Below are positions 27,863 to 36,233 of a stretch of 64,000 nt of DNA, piece after piece (the stretch's first letter is position 1; each line of letters starts with the position of its first letter). A program made the position numbers and the translations under genes. The notes beneath the pieces are model-generated. The model ran no database searches and was not told where the DNA came from. It saw nothing but the letters and a program-made list of their open reading frames with translations. This DNA comes from Ignavibacteriales bacterium (lineage in GTDB: Bacteria; Bacteroidota; Ignavibacteria; Ignavibacteriales; Ignavibacteriaceae): the NCBI GenBank assembly GCA_003538625.1, contig DPRR01000025.1, positions 168,411 through 232,410 on the forward strand. Direction: 5' to 3'.

Positions 27863-28165
27863 ATGAAAAAAATAATTTTTGCTGGAATTCTTTTGCTCAT
27901 ATGTTTTTCATCCTGCACAGAAGATGAAAATTTGTTTATGAGTAATGGAACTATTACAGGCATAGATATTCGTGAGTGTAGTTGTTGCGGCGGCTATTTT
28001 ATTGATATAAATGATTCAACTTATAGGTTTTATACAATCCCTGCCGGAAGTGATGTACAATTACAAAATCCCAATTTCCCAATTTATGTTAAATTAGATT
28101 GGGCAAAAGCTGATACCGTTTGTTTAGGAGATGAGATAAAAGTGCTTAGAATTGGAAAACGATAA
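27863..28165 (+). CDS. Small lipoprotein of unknown function
   Basis: 100 residues. Signal peptide with a lipobox ending at Cys18 (CFSSC), then a short mature part with a CSCC cluster near residues 37-40 (followed by GGYFIDI) and one further Cys near 87. No family is recognised. The Cys cluster could bind metal or form disulfides. It follows the PP2C cluster by 160 bp, far enough for its own promoter, and ends at a bidirectional terminator shared with secF. Confidence 0.65.
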   Translation: MKKIIFAGILLLICFSSCTEDENLFMSNGTITGIDIRECSCCGGYFIDINDSTYRFYTIPAGSDVQLQNPNFPIYVKLDWAKADTVCLGDEIKVLRIGKR

Positions 28166-28204
28166 GTCAAATTTTACAGTTATTTTTTTGAAATAGGTTA
28201 AACA

Positions 28205-28240
28205 AAAAAACCGATGAAAAATAATTCATCGGCTTTTGTT
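28205..28240. terminator. Bidirectional terminator between the lipoprotein gene and secF
   Basis: CCGATGAA (28211-28218) and TTCATCGG (28225-28232) form a stem with a 6-nt loop. T-rich tracts follow on plus and, read in reverse, on minus. Confidence 0.85.
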
Positions 28241-28258
28241 GTAAATATTATTTTAAGA

Positions 28259-29401
28259 TTACGAGAATTGAACTTTCTTTTTAGCTCTATCAGCATATTC
28301 AAGTACAAAGGCGCTTGCCACAAATATTGAGGAGTAGGTACCGATTATGATACCAAACATTAATGTAAACGCAAAAGCTCTCAATACATCTCCGCCCAAT
28401 AACAATAATACGAATACTGAAATAAGCGTAGTAAAAGCAGTTATAATAGTTCTGCTCATCGTTTGATTTATACTTTTATTAATTACATCAATCAACGGCA
28501 TAGTCTTATGTATTTTCATATTCTCTCTTACACGGTCAAATACGATTACGGTATCGTTAATTGAATAACCAACCAGTGTTAGAAATGCTGCAACAACTGA
28601 TAAATCAATATCCAGATTTAATCCCGGAATAACTCCGTATAATGATGCATAAAGTCCAAGTGTAATCAGTACATCGTGGAAAAGTGCAGCAACAGCCCCA
28701 ATAGCAAAGACAAACTTAAATCTAAATCCCAGATAAATCAGAATAACAATAAGTGATAAAAAAACTGCTATAACTGCATCTCTTTTCAATTCATTACCAA
28801 TCTTAGGACCAACACGATCTTCTTTTACAACTTTGAATGGATTGCCTGTTATTTTAGTTCTAAGATTTTCTTTTATCCAGTCTGCAATTCCTACGCTTAT
28901 ATCAATTTGTTTATTATCAGGTTCTTCGGATACTTTGCTTGTTTGATATCCTGCATTAAATAATTTATCAGCTACCAGATTTGCAGCTTCTGGTGTTGCG
29001 AATGAATAAGTAATTGAGTTTGCCGTTTTTTCAACCGGAGAAAACTCAGCGTTTGGTATAATTTTTTTAATTTCATTTTCAACGGTTTGTACGACCTTCG
29101 GGTACACATCCTTAGGAAGTTCTTGAAGCTCTGTTCTGATAAGAGCTCCGGTTTCCCCACCAAACGTTCGGACTTCAACATTGCCGAGTCCGATATTTTC
29201 AATATTATTTCTAACCTGGGTAATATTTATTTGCCTATCAAATTGCAGTACGATTTCTGATCCGCCTTTAAAATCAATACCGAAACTAAGTCCTCTAAAA
29301 ATTACGCTGATTAATCCGATAAGAAATAATACAAGAGAAAATAGATAGAAGAATTTTCTCTTACCTAAAAAATCAACATTTAAATTATGAAATACTCGCA
29401 T
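28259..29401 (-). CDS. secF: Protein translocase subunit SecF
   Basis: 380-residue inner membrane protein that with SecD uses the proton motive force to help release exported proteins from the Sec channel. Six membrane segments, a periplasmic P1-like domain (about 40-190), the family start FRGLSFGIDFKGGSE, and SINDTVIVFDRVREN in the later membrane half. 27 nt downstream of secD. Confidence 0.95.
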   Translation of the reverse strand: MRVFHNLNVDFLGKRKFFYLFSLVLFLIGLISVIFRGLSFGIDFKGGSEIVLQFDRQINITQVRNNIENIGLGNVEVRTFGGETGALIRTELQELPKDVYPKVVQTVENEIKKIIPNAEFSPVEKTANSITYSFATPEAANLVADKLFNAGYQTSKVSEEPDNKQIDISVGIADWIKENLRTKITGNPFKVVKEDRVGPKIGNELKRDAVIAVFLSLIVILIYLGFRFKFVFAIGAVAALFHDVLITLGLYASLYGVIPGLNLDIDLSVVAAFLTLVGYSINDTVIVFDRVRENMKIHKTMPLIDVINKSINQTMSRTIITAFTTLISVFVLLLLGGDVLRAFAFTLMFGIIIGTYSSIFVASAFVLEYADRAKKKVQFS

Positions 29402-29428
29402 TTATAAATTAACTCCTTAATAAAAAAT

Positions 29429-31366
29429 TTAACCGACGCTGATTTTAATTCCTCTGGAAACGAGGATATCCAACACAAGTCTCGTAATTACTAGCGCACC
29501 AAATAAAGTTGCGGCAATACCAATCATCAATGTTAGTGCAAAACCCTGAACAGGACCGGTACCAAACTGATAAAGTATTATACCCGTAAAAAATGTAGTA
29601 ATGTTCGAATCGATGATAGCTGAATAAGCCCTTGAAAAACCACTATCAATTGAAGCTTTTACAGTTTTACCGGTTGCCATTTCTTCTCTTATTCTTTCAA
29701 AAATAAGTACGTTTGCATCCACCGCCATACCTATAGTAAGTACAATACCTGCTATACCGGGAAGTGTTAATGATGCACCAAAACCTGCAAGAATACCAAG
29801 TATAAAAAGTATGATCAGCACAAGTGTAAGCGCTGCAACTGTTCCTGCTTGTCTATAATAAAAGATCATAAATAAACCGACTGCCAGGTAACCAATTATT
29901 GCAGAATTAAATCCTGCAGAAACAGAATCCTGACCAAGTGAAGGACCTACAATTCTTTCCTCAATTACATCAACAGGTGCAGGAAGGGCGCCGGCTTTAA
30001 GAACAATCTCAAGCAGCTTTGCTTCTTCCATGTTTTCTGAACCTTCGATTTGGGAACGACCACCGGGAATTTTTCCTTTGACATTTGGAGCTGTAAAGAC
30101 AACACCATCAAGCATGATTGCAATTCTTTTTCCCACATTTGCCCCGGTAATTCTTGCCCAATCAGTTGCACCTTCGGAATTCATTTCCATATTTACAATC
30201 GGAGCTGAAGTATTTGGGTCTATATTTGCCTGTGCATTTGTAACAACACCACCTGTAAGTTCAGGTGTTTTATTAACCAGATACATCATGTAAATCTGTT
30301 TTCCATCCTGAGTTTTTAGCGGCTTTGCAGAAAAGACAAATTCTACGTTATCAGGTATAACTTTCTGTACTTCAGGCAGGCTTAACCAGTATTGAATTTT
30401 ATTTCTGTCATCCTTGCTTACATAAGCATCTGCATTAGGACTTTGAGGATTTAATACAGCAACTGAAAAAAATGGATGCTGTACTTTAAATTCTGCTTCG
30501 GTTAGCTGTTTAGTTGTATCGTTAGCTGCTGTTGTATCTGCTTTTTTAGTAGTAGTATCCACTGCAGCAATTTCATTTCCTAATGAATCTTTAACACCGG
30601 ATTGAGTTCTTTTGGCAAGTACATCATCAATTCTTTGCATAATAGAATAAGTTAACTCAGCATCTTTAACCAATCTGAATTCCAATAAAGCTGTACCTTG
30701 TAAAAGTTGTTTGGCTTCTTCTTCTTTTGCAACACCGGGTAATTCAACAATTATTCTTCTGCTTCCTTGTCTTGATATTGAAGGCTCGGAGACTCCATAT
30801 TGATCGACACGGTTTCTGATAATTTCCATAGCACGTGTTACAGCATCTTCGGATGATTTTTTTAGTTCAGCCATTATTTCATTATCATCTTGTCTGATCG
30901 TACCATAATATCTGCTTAGCCTGATACCTCTTTCCTGAAACTTTCTGCCAATTATATCCACAACGGATTCATCGGTTTTAGCCGCCTCAGCTTCGGCGTC
31001 TGCTAACACCTTTTTAAATATATCATCGGGGTTACTTGCAATTTTTTCTAAAAGCTTTCCTGTATTTACTTCCAAAACAACACGCATACCGCCCTGTAAA
31101 TCCAGGCCAAGTTTTACTCTCTTTTTCCTTGCTTCAAGAATTGAAGGATCAGCTATTTTGATGCTATCTTCAACCAATGTTACCATCTTATTCAACTGAT
31201 CAGTTGAAATATCAGGATTGAGTTTTTTTATCTCATTCCTTTTTTCATTTAATTCTTTGGTAAGTGTTTTGTTGTTTTGATAATCCTGAAATGTAGGATA
31301 TAGCAGATAAATGCTTAATGCAATTGCTGCCAGGATTAGAATGATCTTAAATCTGTATTCTTTCAT
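29429..31366 (-). CDS. secD: Protein translocase subunit SecD
   Basis: 645 residues; six membrane segments and a large periplasmic P1 domain. Signatures: LGLDLQGGMRVVLEV near 88-102, RNRVDQYGVSEPSI, VDANVLIFERIREE in the membrane half. A Thr/Lys/Asp-rich, low-complexity insertion (about 270-300, KKADTTAANDTTKQ) lies within P1 and is not typical of E. coli SecD. secD and secF are separate, not fused. The upstream 440-bp gap probably holds the promoter. Confidence 0.95.
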   Translation of the reverse strand: MKEYRFKIILILAAIALSIYLLYPTFQDYQNNKTLTKELNEKRNEIKKLNPDISTDQLNKMVTLVEDSIKIADPSILEARKKRVKLGLDLQGGMRVVLEVNTGKLLEKIASNPDDIFKKVLADAEAEAAKTDESVVDIIGRKFQERGIRLSRYYGTIRQDDNEIMAELKKSSEDAVTRAMEIIRNRVDQYGVSEPSISRQGSRRIIVELPGVAKEEEAKQLLQGTALLEFRLVKDAELTYSIMQRIDDVLAKRTQSGVKDSLGNEIAAVDTTTKKADTTAANDTTKQLTEAEFKVQHPFFSVAVLNPQSPNADAYVSKDDRNKIQYWLSLPEVQKVIPDNVEFVFSAKPLKTQDGKQIYMMYLVNKTPELTGGVVTNAQANIDPNTSAPIVNMEMNSEGATDWARITGANVGKRIAIMLDGVVFTAPNVKGKIPGGRSQIEGSENMEEAKLLEIVLKAGALPAPVDVIEERIVGPSLGQDSVSAGFNSAIIGYLAVGLFMIFYYRQAGTVAALTLVLIILFILGILAGFGASLTLPGIAGIVLTIGMAVDANVLIFERIREEMATGKTVKASIDSGFSRAYSAIIDSNITTFFTGIILYQFGTGPVQGFALTLMIGIAATLFGALVITRLVLDILVSRGIKISVG

Positions 31367-31806
31367 ACTTTATAAAAATTTTGTTACTAAAAGGGTCTTT
31401 AAAAAAATAGCTGTCAAACTTACGGGTAATGGCTTAGAAAGTCAATAAAAATTAAGGGTTACAACTAAATCGCATTGACATATTTTTAGGAATTTCAATG
31501 AAATTCCGGGTTAACAGAGTCTGAAATATGACTAATTGTCGTAATGTTAAATTGTTGCATTATTAAATTATTAGATCCAGATTGGATATGCTAATTATTG
31601 AAATCGATATTTCAGAATTCCAATATTCCATTAACTATACCTGACCGAATAAGCCAGAAACAAAAAAAGAATATTGAATATCGAACAAGGAACATCGAAT
31701 TTAGAACTAAAAAACTTCATCATTCATCATTCCTTGTTTAACATTCGAAATTCATATTCAAAAACAATATTCTGCCAAACATTAAACACATTTCGCAGAT
31801 AGGGTA
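31367..31806. other. 440-bp intergenic region between punA and secD
   Basis: No ORF, tRNA or recognisable RNA is visible. The left part must contain the secD promoter (minus). The right part contains an imperfect inverted repeat listed separately; the middle is AT-rich with no clear structure. Confidence 0.6.
31669..31762. repeat. Imperfect long inverted repeat downstream of punA
   Basis: The left arm (31669-31692) reads GAATATTGAATATCGAACAA and on. The right arm (about 31727-31762) is its imperfect complement, with the shared core CAAGGAA / TTCCTTG. The internal part has short ATCATTC direct repeats. It looks like one of the AT-rich dispersed palindromes of this lineage, possibly a small non-autonomous element. 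Confidence 0.5.
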
Positions 31807-32628
31807 CTATAATGTTTTGATGATTGCCTTAACTAATCTGGCAAAAGTATCCTTAACTCTGTCAGCAGTTTCTGTTACCTCCGAGTGCGTGAGTTTTTGG
31901 AGTGAAATTCCTGCCGCAAAATTTGTGATACAGGAAATTGCTGCGGTTTTCATTCCAAGGTAAGATGAATAAACTGCTTCGTGAACTGTCGACATACCGA
32001 CTGCATCTGCACCATACTTTGCAAAGAATCGTATTTCAGCCGGAGTTTCGTACGTTGGTCCTTTCGTGTAGATGTAAACTCCTTCTTTAATTTTTATTCC
32101 TTTAGCTTTTGCAGATTGTCGTATAATTTCATTAAACTCAGGATCAGGCAGACTTATAAAATTATCTTTACCGGCCAGGTTAGTTAGCCCAATTAAATCA
32201 GTCAGCTCTCTCTTGATTAAAATTCCATTTAAAGAATTTGCAAGCATTAAATCACCAGGGACAAAATTTTTATTTATTCCTCCGGCAGCATTTGTAAGTA
32301 AAAGATTTTTTGCACCCAGCTTATGAGAAATAAATACAGGGATTATACATTCATTAATATTATACCCTTCATAAAAATGAATTCTGCCCTGAAAGAGAAT
32401 TATTTTTTTATTTTCATATTCTGCAAAATGAATTTTACCCTTATGTCCGGAAACAGTTGATGCAGGATAATTGGGAATTTTGCCGGTTAAAATTGTTTTA
32501 TTGATTTTTAATTGTTCGGCAAAATCTCCAAGTCCGCTTCCAAGAATTATGGAAATATCAGGGGTGAATGGAGTCTCTTTCTTTAAAAAATCTAAAAGGG
32601 TTTTGTATTTAAAATTCAGATCGACCAT
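31807..32628 (-). CDS. punA: Purine nucleoside phosphorylase
   Basis: Cleaves purine nucleosides with phosphate to base and ribose-1-phosphate. 273 residues, the class I trimeric type: GSGLGDFAE (about 30-38), SGHKGK phosphate loop, NAAGGIN, YTKGPTYETPAEIR, and VGMSTVHEA. The His/Glu pattern fits guanine/hypoxanthine-preferring PNP, although the exact preference is not certain. Starts with a TAATG overlap on the transporter gene, so it is the last gene of cdd-tdk-nupC-punA. Confidence 0.93.
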   Translation of the reverse strand: MVDLNFKYKTLLDFLKKETPFTPDISIILGSGLGDFAEQLKINKTILTGKIPNYPASTVSGHKGKIHFAEYENKKIILFQGRIHFYEGYNINECIIPVFISHKLGAKNLLLTNAAGGINKNFVPGDLMLANSLNGILIKRELTDLIGLTNLAGKDNFISLPDPEFNEIIRQSAKAKGIKIKEGVYIYTKGPTYETPAEIRFFAKYGADAVGMSTVHEAVYSSYLGMKTAAISCITNFAAGISLQKLTHSEVTETADRVKDTFARLVKAIIKTL

Positions 32629-33986
32629 TAGAATGAAAAAAATAATCCGGCTAATGTTGCTGTCAATAGAGTCGTTAATACTCCACCGATTACTGCTTTA
32701 ATTCCAAGTGCAGCGATATCAGACTTTCTGTTTGGGGCAAGCGGGCCAAGTCCGCCAATTTGAATTGCAATAGATGAGAAGTTTGCGAACCCACATAACG
32801 CATACGTTGCCATAAGAATTGATTTTTCATTTACTAATTTTCCTGCCTGAACAAGACTACCCATATCGGAATATGCAACAAACTCATTAAGTACAACTTT
32901 GGTTCCGAGCAGACTTCCAAAAGTTAAACTGTCCTGCCACGGAACTCCAATTCCAAAAGCAATAAATTGTAATATCAAACCAATCAGTAATTGAAAACTT
33001 AACGGTTGACCGAAGTGAGAAATCAAATATGTGTTGAATCCTGTCAGATCACCAAAACCATTTAATAAAAAATTTATTAGTGCAATAAAGGCAATAAACG
33101 CTATAAGCATTGCTCCAACATTTAGAGCAAGCTGCAAACCATCACCAGCACCATTTGCTGCAGCTTCAATTATATTACTTGAATTTTTTTCAATGGCAAC
33201 TTTAACGGTTCCTTTAGTTTCAGATTCAGCAACTTCAGGGATTAATATTTTACCGATCATCATTGCACCCGGGGCAGCCATAACACTTGCACCGAGTAAT
33301 TGAGTAGCAAAGATTTGCTGAGCTTCGATTAATGGAATTGAGTGCGAAACAGCGTAAGCACTGCCAAGCATTTGTATATATGCAGCCATAACTCCACCGG
33401 CTATTGTAGCCATTCCGCCAATCATAATAGTAAGCAACTCGCTTTGAGTCATTCCCTTAATAAAAGGTTTTATCATTAAAGGAGCTTCTGTTTGTCCTAC
33501 AAAAATATTTGCAGTGCAGGAAAGTGATTCAGCGCCACTGGTTCCCATAACTTTTGCCATTACCCATGCCATACCCTGAACAATTTTTTGCATGACACCA
33601 AGATAATAAAGGACGGACATAAGGCTTGCGAAAAATATTATTGTAGGCAGTACCTGAAACGCAAAGAAGAAACCGAGATTGCCGTCATTACCTGGAGCCA
33701 GTGCAAGATTACCAAAAACAAATTTTGCTCCTTCTGTGGTAAAGTTTAGTATCAAAACAAAAACATAACTAACAGAATTAAAAAAATCTTTTGGCCAGCC
33801 GAGCGGAGCAAAAAATGTTCGAAGTGAATCGCCGCGAAGAATGAGTAATGCAAATATTATCTGCAGAGCAAAACCTGATAAAACTAATTTCCAATTTATT
33901 TTTTTCTTATTGTTTGATATTAGAAATGCTATTGCTATAAGTAAAGCTAAACCAAAAATTCCTCTAAAGAATGATTCAAAATCCAT
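32628..33986 (-). CDS. nupC: Concentrative nucleoside transporter (NupC/CNT family)
   Basis: Ion-coupled nucleoside importer of the inner membrane, 452 residues with about ten hydrophobic segments. CNT signatures: GQTEAPLMIKPFI with the Gln-Thr-Glu nucleoside site, and the later FANFSSIAIQIGGLGPLAPNR. The ATG at 33986 overlaps the tdk stop codon by one nucleotide (TGATG), preferred over an in-frame TTG immediately before it. Sodium versus proton coupling cannot be decided by eye. The symbol denotes the family. Confidence 0.9.
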   Translation of the reverse strand: MDFESFFRGIFGLALLIAIAFLISNNKKKINWKLVLSGFALQIIFALLILRGDSLRTFFAPLGWPKDFFNSVSYVFVLILNFTTEGAKFVFGNLALAPGNDGNLGFFFAFQVLPTIIFFASLMSVLYYLGVMQKIVQGMAWVMAKVMGTSGAESLSCTANIFVGQTEAPLMIKPFIKGMTQSELLTIMIGGMATIAGGVMAAYIQMLGSAYAVSHSIPLIEAQQIFATQLLGASVMAAPGAMMIGKILIPEVAESETKGTVKVAIEKNSSNIIEAAANGAGDGLQLALNVGAMLIAFIAFIALINFLLNGFGDLTGFNTYLISHFGQPLSFQLLIGLILQFIAFGIGVPWQDSLTFGSLLGTKVVLNEFVAYSDMGSLVQAGKLVNEKSILMATYALCGFANFSSIAIQIGGLGPLAPNRKSDIAALGIKAVIGGVLTTLLTATLAGLFFSF

Positions 33987-34567
33987 CAATGCTTCTCTTC
34001 AGTTGGAATGTAATGACATTTACGGCAGCGTGCTTCATAAACATCGGCAGCGCCAACTACAACTCTTTCTGATGATGAGGTTTTTCTTTGGGTTCTGTCT
34101 GCAGGATTGCCGCATACCACACAAATCGCCAGTGATTTAGTTATGTACTCAGCAACGGATAATATTTGCGGCATTGGTTCAAAAGGTACACCGCGATAAT
34201 CCATATCTAAACCGGCAACAATAACCCGTTTACCGTCATCTGCAAGTTTATTGCAAACAGAAACGAGTTCATTTGAGAAAAATTGTGCTTCATCAATTCC
34301 GATTACCTGTGCATCTTCAACGAGATCTAAAATTTCTTTTACATCTTTTATTAAAATTGATGGAAGAGATTGTTCGCTATGGGATACGATTGAGTTGGTA
34401 GAATATCTTGTATCAATATTTGGTTTAAAGATTACAACCTGCTGCTTTGCAATTTTTGCTCTGCGTAATCTGCGGATAAGTTCTTCGGTTTTTCCGCTGA
34501 ACATACAACCGGTTATCACTTCTATCCAGCCGGTTTCTCTTGGCACTGCGTGTGGAGTTGGTTCCAT
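33986..34567 (-). CDS. tdk: Thymidine kinase, type II
   Basis: Phosphorylates thymidine to dTMP for salvage. 193 residues. Walker A GCMFSGKTEELIRR (about 21-34), the GIDEAQFF segment with the catalytic Glu, the AGLDMDYRG lasso, and two zinc-binding pairs, CVVCGNPA and CRKCH. Lies 2 nt after cdd and overlaps the transporter. Confidence 0.95.
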   Translation of the reverse strand: MEPTPHAVPRETGWIEVITGCMFSGKTEELIRRLRRAKIAKQQVVIFKPNIDTRYSTNSIVSHSEQSLPSILIKDVKEILDLVEDAQVIGIDEAQFFSNELVSVCNKLADDGKRVIVAGLDMDYRGVPFEPMPQILSVAEYITKSLAICVVCGNPADRTQRKTSSSERVVVGAADVYEARCRKCHYIPTEEKH

Positions 34568-34569
34568 AA

Positions 34570-34965
34570 TTATTTTTTTAAATCCTTATCCCCAAAGGCT
34601 AATGGCAGCAGTTCTGATGTTTTAAATATTTTATAATCTTCATTTCCATTTGTACAAATAATATCAATCTCACCGCAAAGGTCATAAATGATTTGTCTGC
34701 AGGCACCGCATGGAGTAATGTAATCCGGTGAATCACTTGCAATTGCAATAGCTTTAAATTTTCTTTTTCCTTCTGAAATTGCTTTGAAGATGGCTGTGCG
34801 TTCAGCGCACATTGTTAGACCATAAGTGCTGTTTTCAATATTGCAGCCAGGATAAACATCACCATCTGTTGTTAAAAGTGCTGCACCAACTTTAAAATTG
34901 GAGTAGGGGGGAAGCGCATTTGCTTTTGCTTCAACGGCTTTATGTGCAAGTGTTTTATAATCCAT
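34570..34965 (-). CDS. cdd: Cytidine deaminase
   Basis: Zinc enzyme deaminating cytidine and deoxycytidine. 131 residues, the small tetrameric type. GCNIENSTYGLTMCAERTA carries the zinc Cys and catalytic Glu (about 52-70), and TPCGACRQ the other two zinc cysteines. First gene of the salvage operon cdd-tdk-nupC-punA. Confidence 0.95.
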   Translation of the reverse strand: MDYKTLAHKAVEAKANALPPYSNFKVGAALLTTDGDVYPGCNIENSTYGLTMCAERTAIFKAISEGKRKFKAIAIASDSPDYITPCGACRQIIYDLCGEIDIICTNGNEDYKIFKTSELLPLAFGDKDLKK

Positions 34966-35037
34966 AATTTTATTTGGAAAAATATTCTTTAAATCGTTTA
35001 ATCACAAAGGCGCCCGGATTAAATTGAATTGCAATGA

Positions 35038-35409
35038 TCAGGATGAACGTTTAGAGTTAATCATTTCTTTTTTTAATTCATCAATTCTATTTGTAAAGTC
35101 TGAGAGCATATCGACAGGTATGTCTTTTAGTATGTCATTTACTTTTTTTGTTTGCTGATTGCGGATGAGTGTTGTTAAAGGGTGGTTTGGTGTTTTGATT
35201 TTGTCATTGGGGATGTATTCGATTAAATCGTTGGGGGTGCAGTTGAAGGCGATGCAAAGTTTTTCAATTTGTGATAGTTTAAGCGATGAGAAATGACCGC
35301 CGTATATTCTTGAAGCGGTATATTTGGTGAAACCGAATTTTTGGAGATAGCCAACCGGCTGGAGAACTGCACGATTGTTAATGAGGCGTTTGAGATTGTA
35401 CTTTAGCAT
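35038..35409 (-). CDS. Small HTH (Cro/CI-type, HTH_26-like) protein
   Basis: 123 residues. Residues 1-70 fit the compact Cro/CI-type helix-turn-helix: LKYNLKRLINN, then FTKYTASRIYGG as recognition region, then IEKLCIAFNCTPNDLIEY. The C-terminal 50 residues are charged and helical (LSDFTNRIDELKKEMINS) and may dimerise. ATG 35409 has GGAG 9 nt upstream and is preferred to the in-frame TTG at 35424. It lies just downstream, on the same strand, of the 21-bp tandem repeat array. The regulated genes are unknown. It could also be the antitoxin-like half of a lost pair, but no toxin gene is seen. Confidence 0.7.
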   Translation of the reverse strand: MLKYNLKRLINNRAVLQPVGYLQKFGFTKYTASRIYGGHFSSLKLSQIEKLCIAFNCTPNDLIEYIPNDKIKTPNHPLTTLIRNQQTKKVNDILKDIPVDMLSDFTNRIDELKKEMINSKRSS

Positions 35410-35418
35410 TAAAGGGTA

Positions 35419-35422
35419 CTCC
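35419..35422 (-). promoter_or_regulatory. Ribosome binding site choosing ATG 35409 of the HTH gene
   Basis: GGAG on minus, 9 nt upstream of ATG 35409; it lies inside or directly after the alternative TTG start, which it therefore argues against. Confidence 0.55.
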
Positions 35423-35464
35423 AATAATTATTATTTAGGGTTAAATTAAAACAATAGAAGGTAA

Positions 35465-35716
35465 GTTGCAAAAGATGAGACTGTAATTTCATTCAATGCA
35501 ACTATTAGTTTATTCAATGATACTATGATTTCATTTAATGTAACTATTGGTTCATTCAATGCAACTATGATTTTATTCAATGATACTATGATTTCATTCA
35601 ATGAGACTATAAATTTATTCAATGAAACTATTGATTCATTCAATGCAACTGTGATTTCATTCAATGCAACTATGATTTCATTCAATGCAACTATCGTTTC
35701 ATAAAATGAGACTAAT
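35465..35716. repeat. Tandem array of about twelve 21-bp repeats
   Basis: Consensus ATTTCATTCAATGCAACTAT plus G. Ten well-matched units run from 35486 to 35695; degenerate end units lie at 35465-35485 and 35696-35716, both reading like (A)AAATGAGACT. The unit is seven codons, so the array stays open in one frame on each strand: minus gives IVALNEI-type heptads, plus gives ISFNATM-type heptads. Neither frame has an ATG start at the array edge (the minus frame offers only TTG). Variable positions are few and often change the residue between Ala, Ser and Thr. No spacers, so not CRISPR. Confidence 0.9.
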
Positions 35717-35811
35717 CATCGTCTGAAAATGAATGTTCTTTTGAATTTGAAGGGTTTTGAGGGGTTGGGAAGTAGAATAAGTAAATATGAGGTTCAGGAT
35801 TTTAATGCATA

Positions 35812-35889
35812 GCCCCTCCCGACCTCCCCCCGATCTACCTATCGGCAGACAGGTGGATCGGGACAGGCTCTCACTAGAGGGGAGAGGAG
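35812..35889. repeat. Nested REP-like palindrome, C/G-rich
   Basis: An outer imperfect pair, CCCCTCCCGACCTCCCC (from about 35813) with AGGGGAGAGGAG (to 35889), encloses an inner hairpin CGATCTACCT (35831-35840) / AGGTGGATCG (35851-35860). A palindrome seems to have inserted into another. Confidence 0.65.
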
Positions 35890-35893
35890 ATGT

Positions 35894-35921
35894 GTCGCAC
35901 TTCGACTCCGCTTAGTGTGAC
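35894..35921. repeat. REP-like palindrome of the GTCACACT / AGTGTGAC family
   Basis: GTCGCACT at the left, AGTGTGAC at the right, with TTCGACTCCGCTT between. Same family, reverse orientation, as the units at 49834 and 57630. Confidence 0.65.
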
Positions 35922-35952
35922 AAGTTATGAAAGCAAAATCAGGAAAAGCATA

Positions 35953-35992
35953 ACCCCTCCCGGCCTCCCCTTTCTAAAAGGGGAGGAGTGGG
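35953..35992. repeat. C/G-rich REP-like hairpin
   Basis: CCTCCCCTT (35964-35972) pairs with AAGGGGAGG (35978-35986); flanking ACCCCTCCCGG extends the similarity to the unit at 35812. Confidence 0.65.
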
Positions 35993-36233
35993 TTGTGTGT
36001 GAGGTGCGTGTAGTGAATGAGTGAAAATTAGGAATGTTACATCATGGTTTGTGACAAGCAGGAAATAAATGCGTTTGCTTGAATTAAATAAAATTGTTGA
36101 TTACGTTTGTTAAAACATAAATTGTACAATACGCGCTTGAGGCGGTAATGAGTTTTTGTTCCACCCACCACATATATCAGTTCAATATGTATATAAAAGT
36201 TAAATTATTATGATTTATAAGATGAGGAATTAT

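Larger units (their letters stand above)
35717..36233. other. Gene-free region of 517 bp with REP-like palindromes
   Basis: Contains three GC-richer palindromic units (about 35812-35990, listed separately) and then about 200 bp of AT-rich DNA leading to the T9SS cargo gene. No ORF with coding character, tRNA or recognisable RNA. Confidence 0.6.

Noticed and set aside
35446..35685. 79-codon minus-strand ORF in the tandem repeat array
   Set aside because: Its start is a TTG inside a repeat unit, no ribosome binding site is visible, and the opposite strand is equally open because the unit is 21 bp. Recorded as a repeat, not a gene.
35465..35716. CRISPR-like array
   Set aside because: The units are contiguous with no spacers and no cas genes are in the window.
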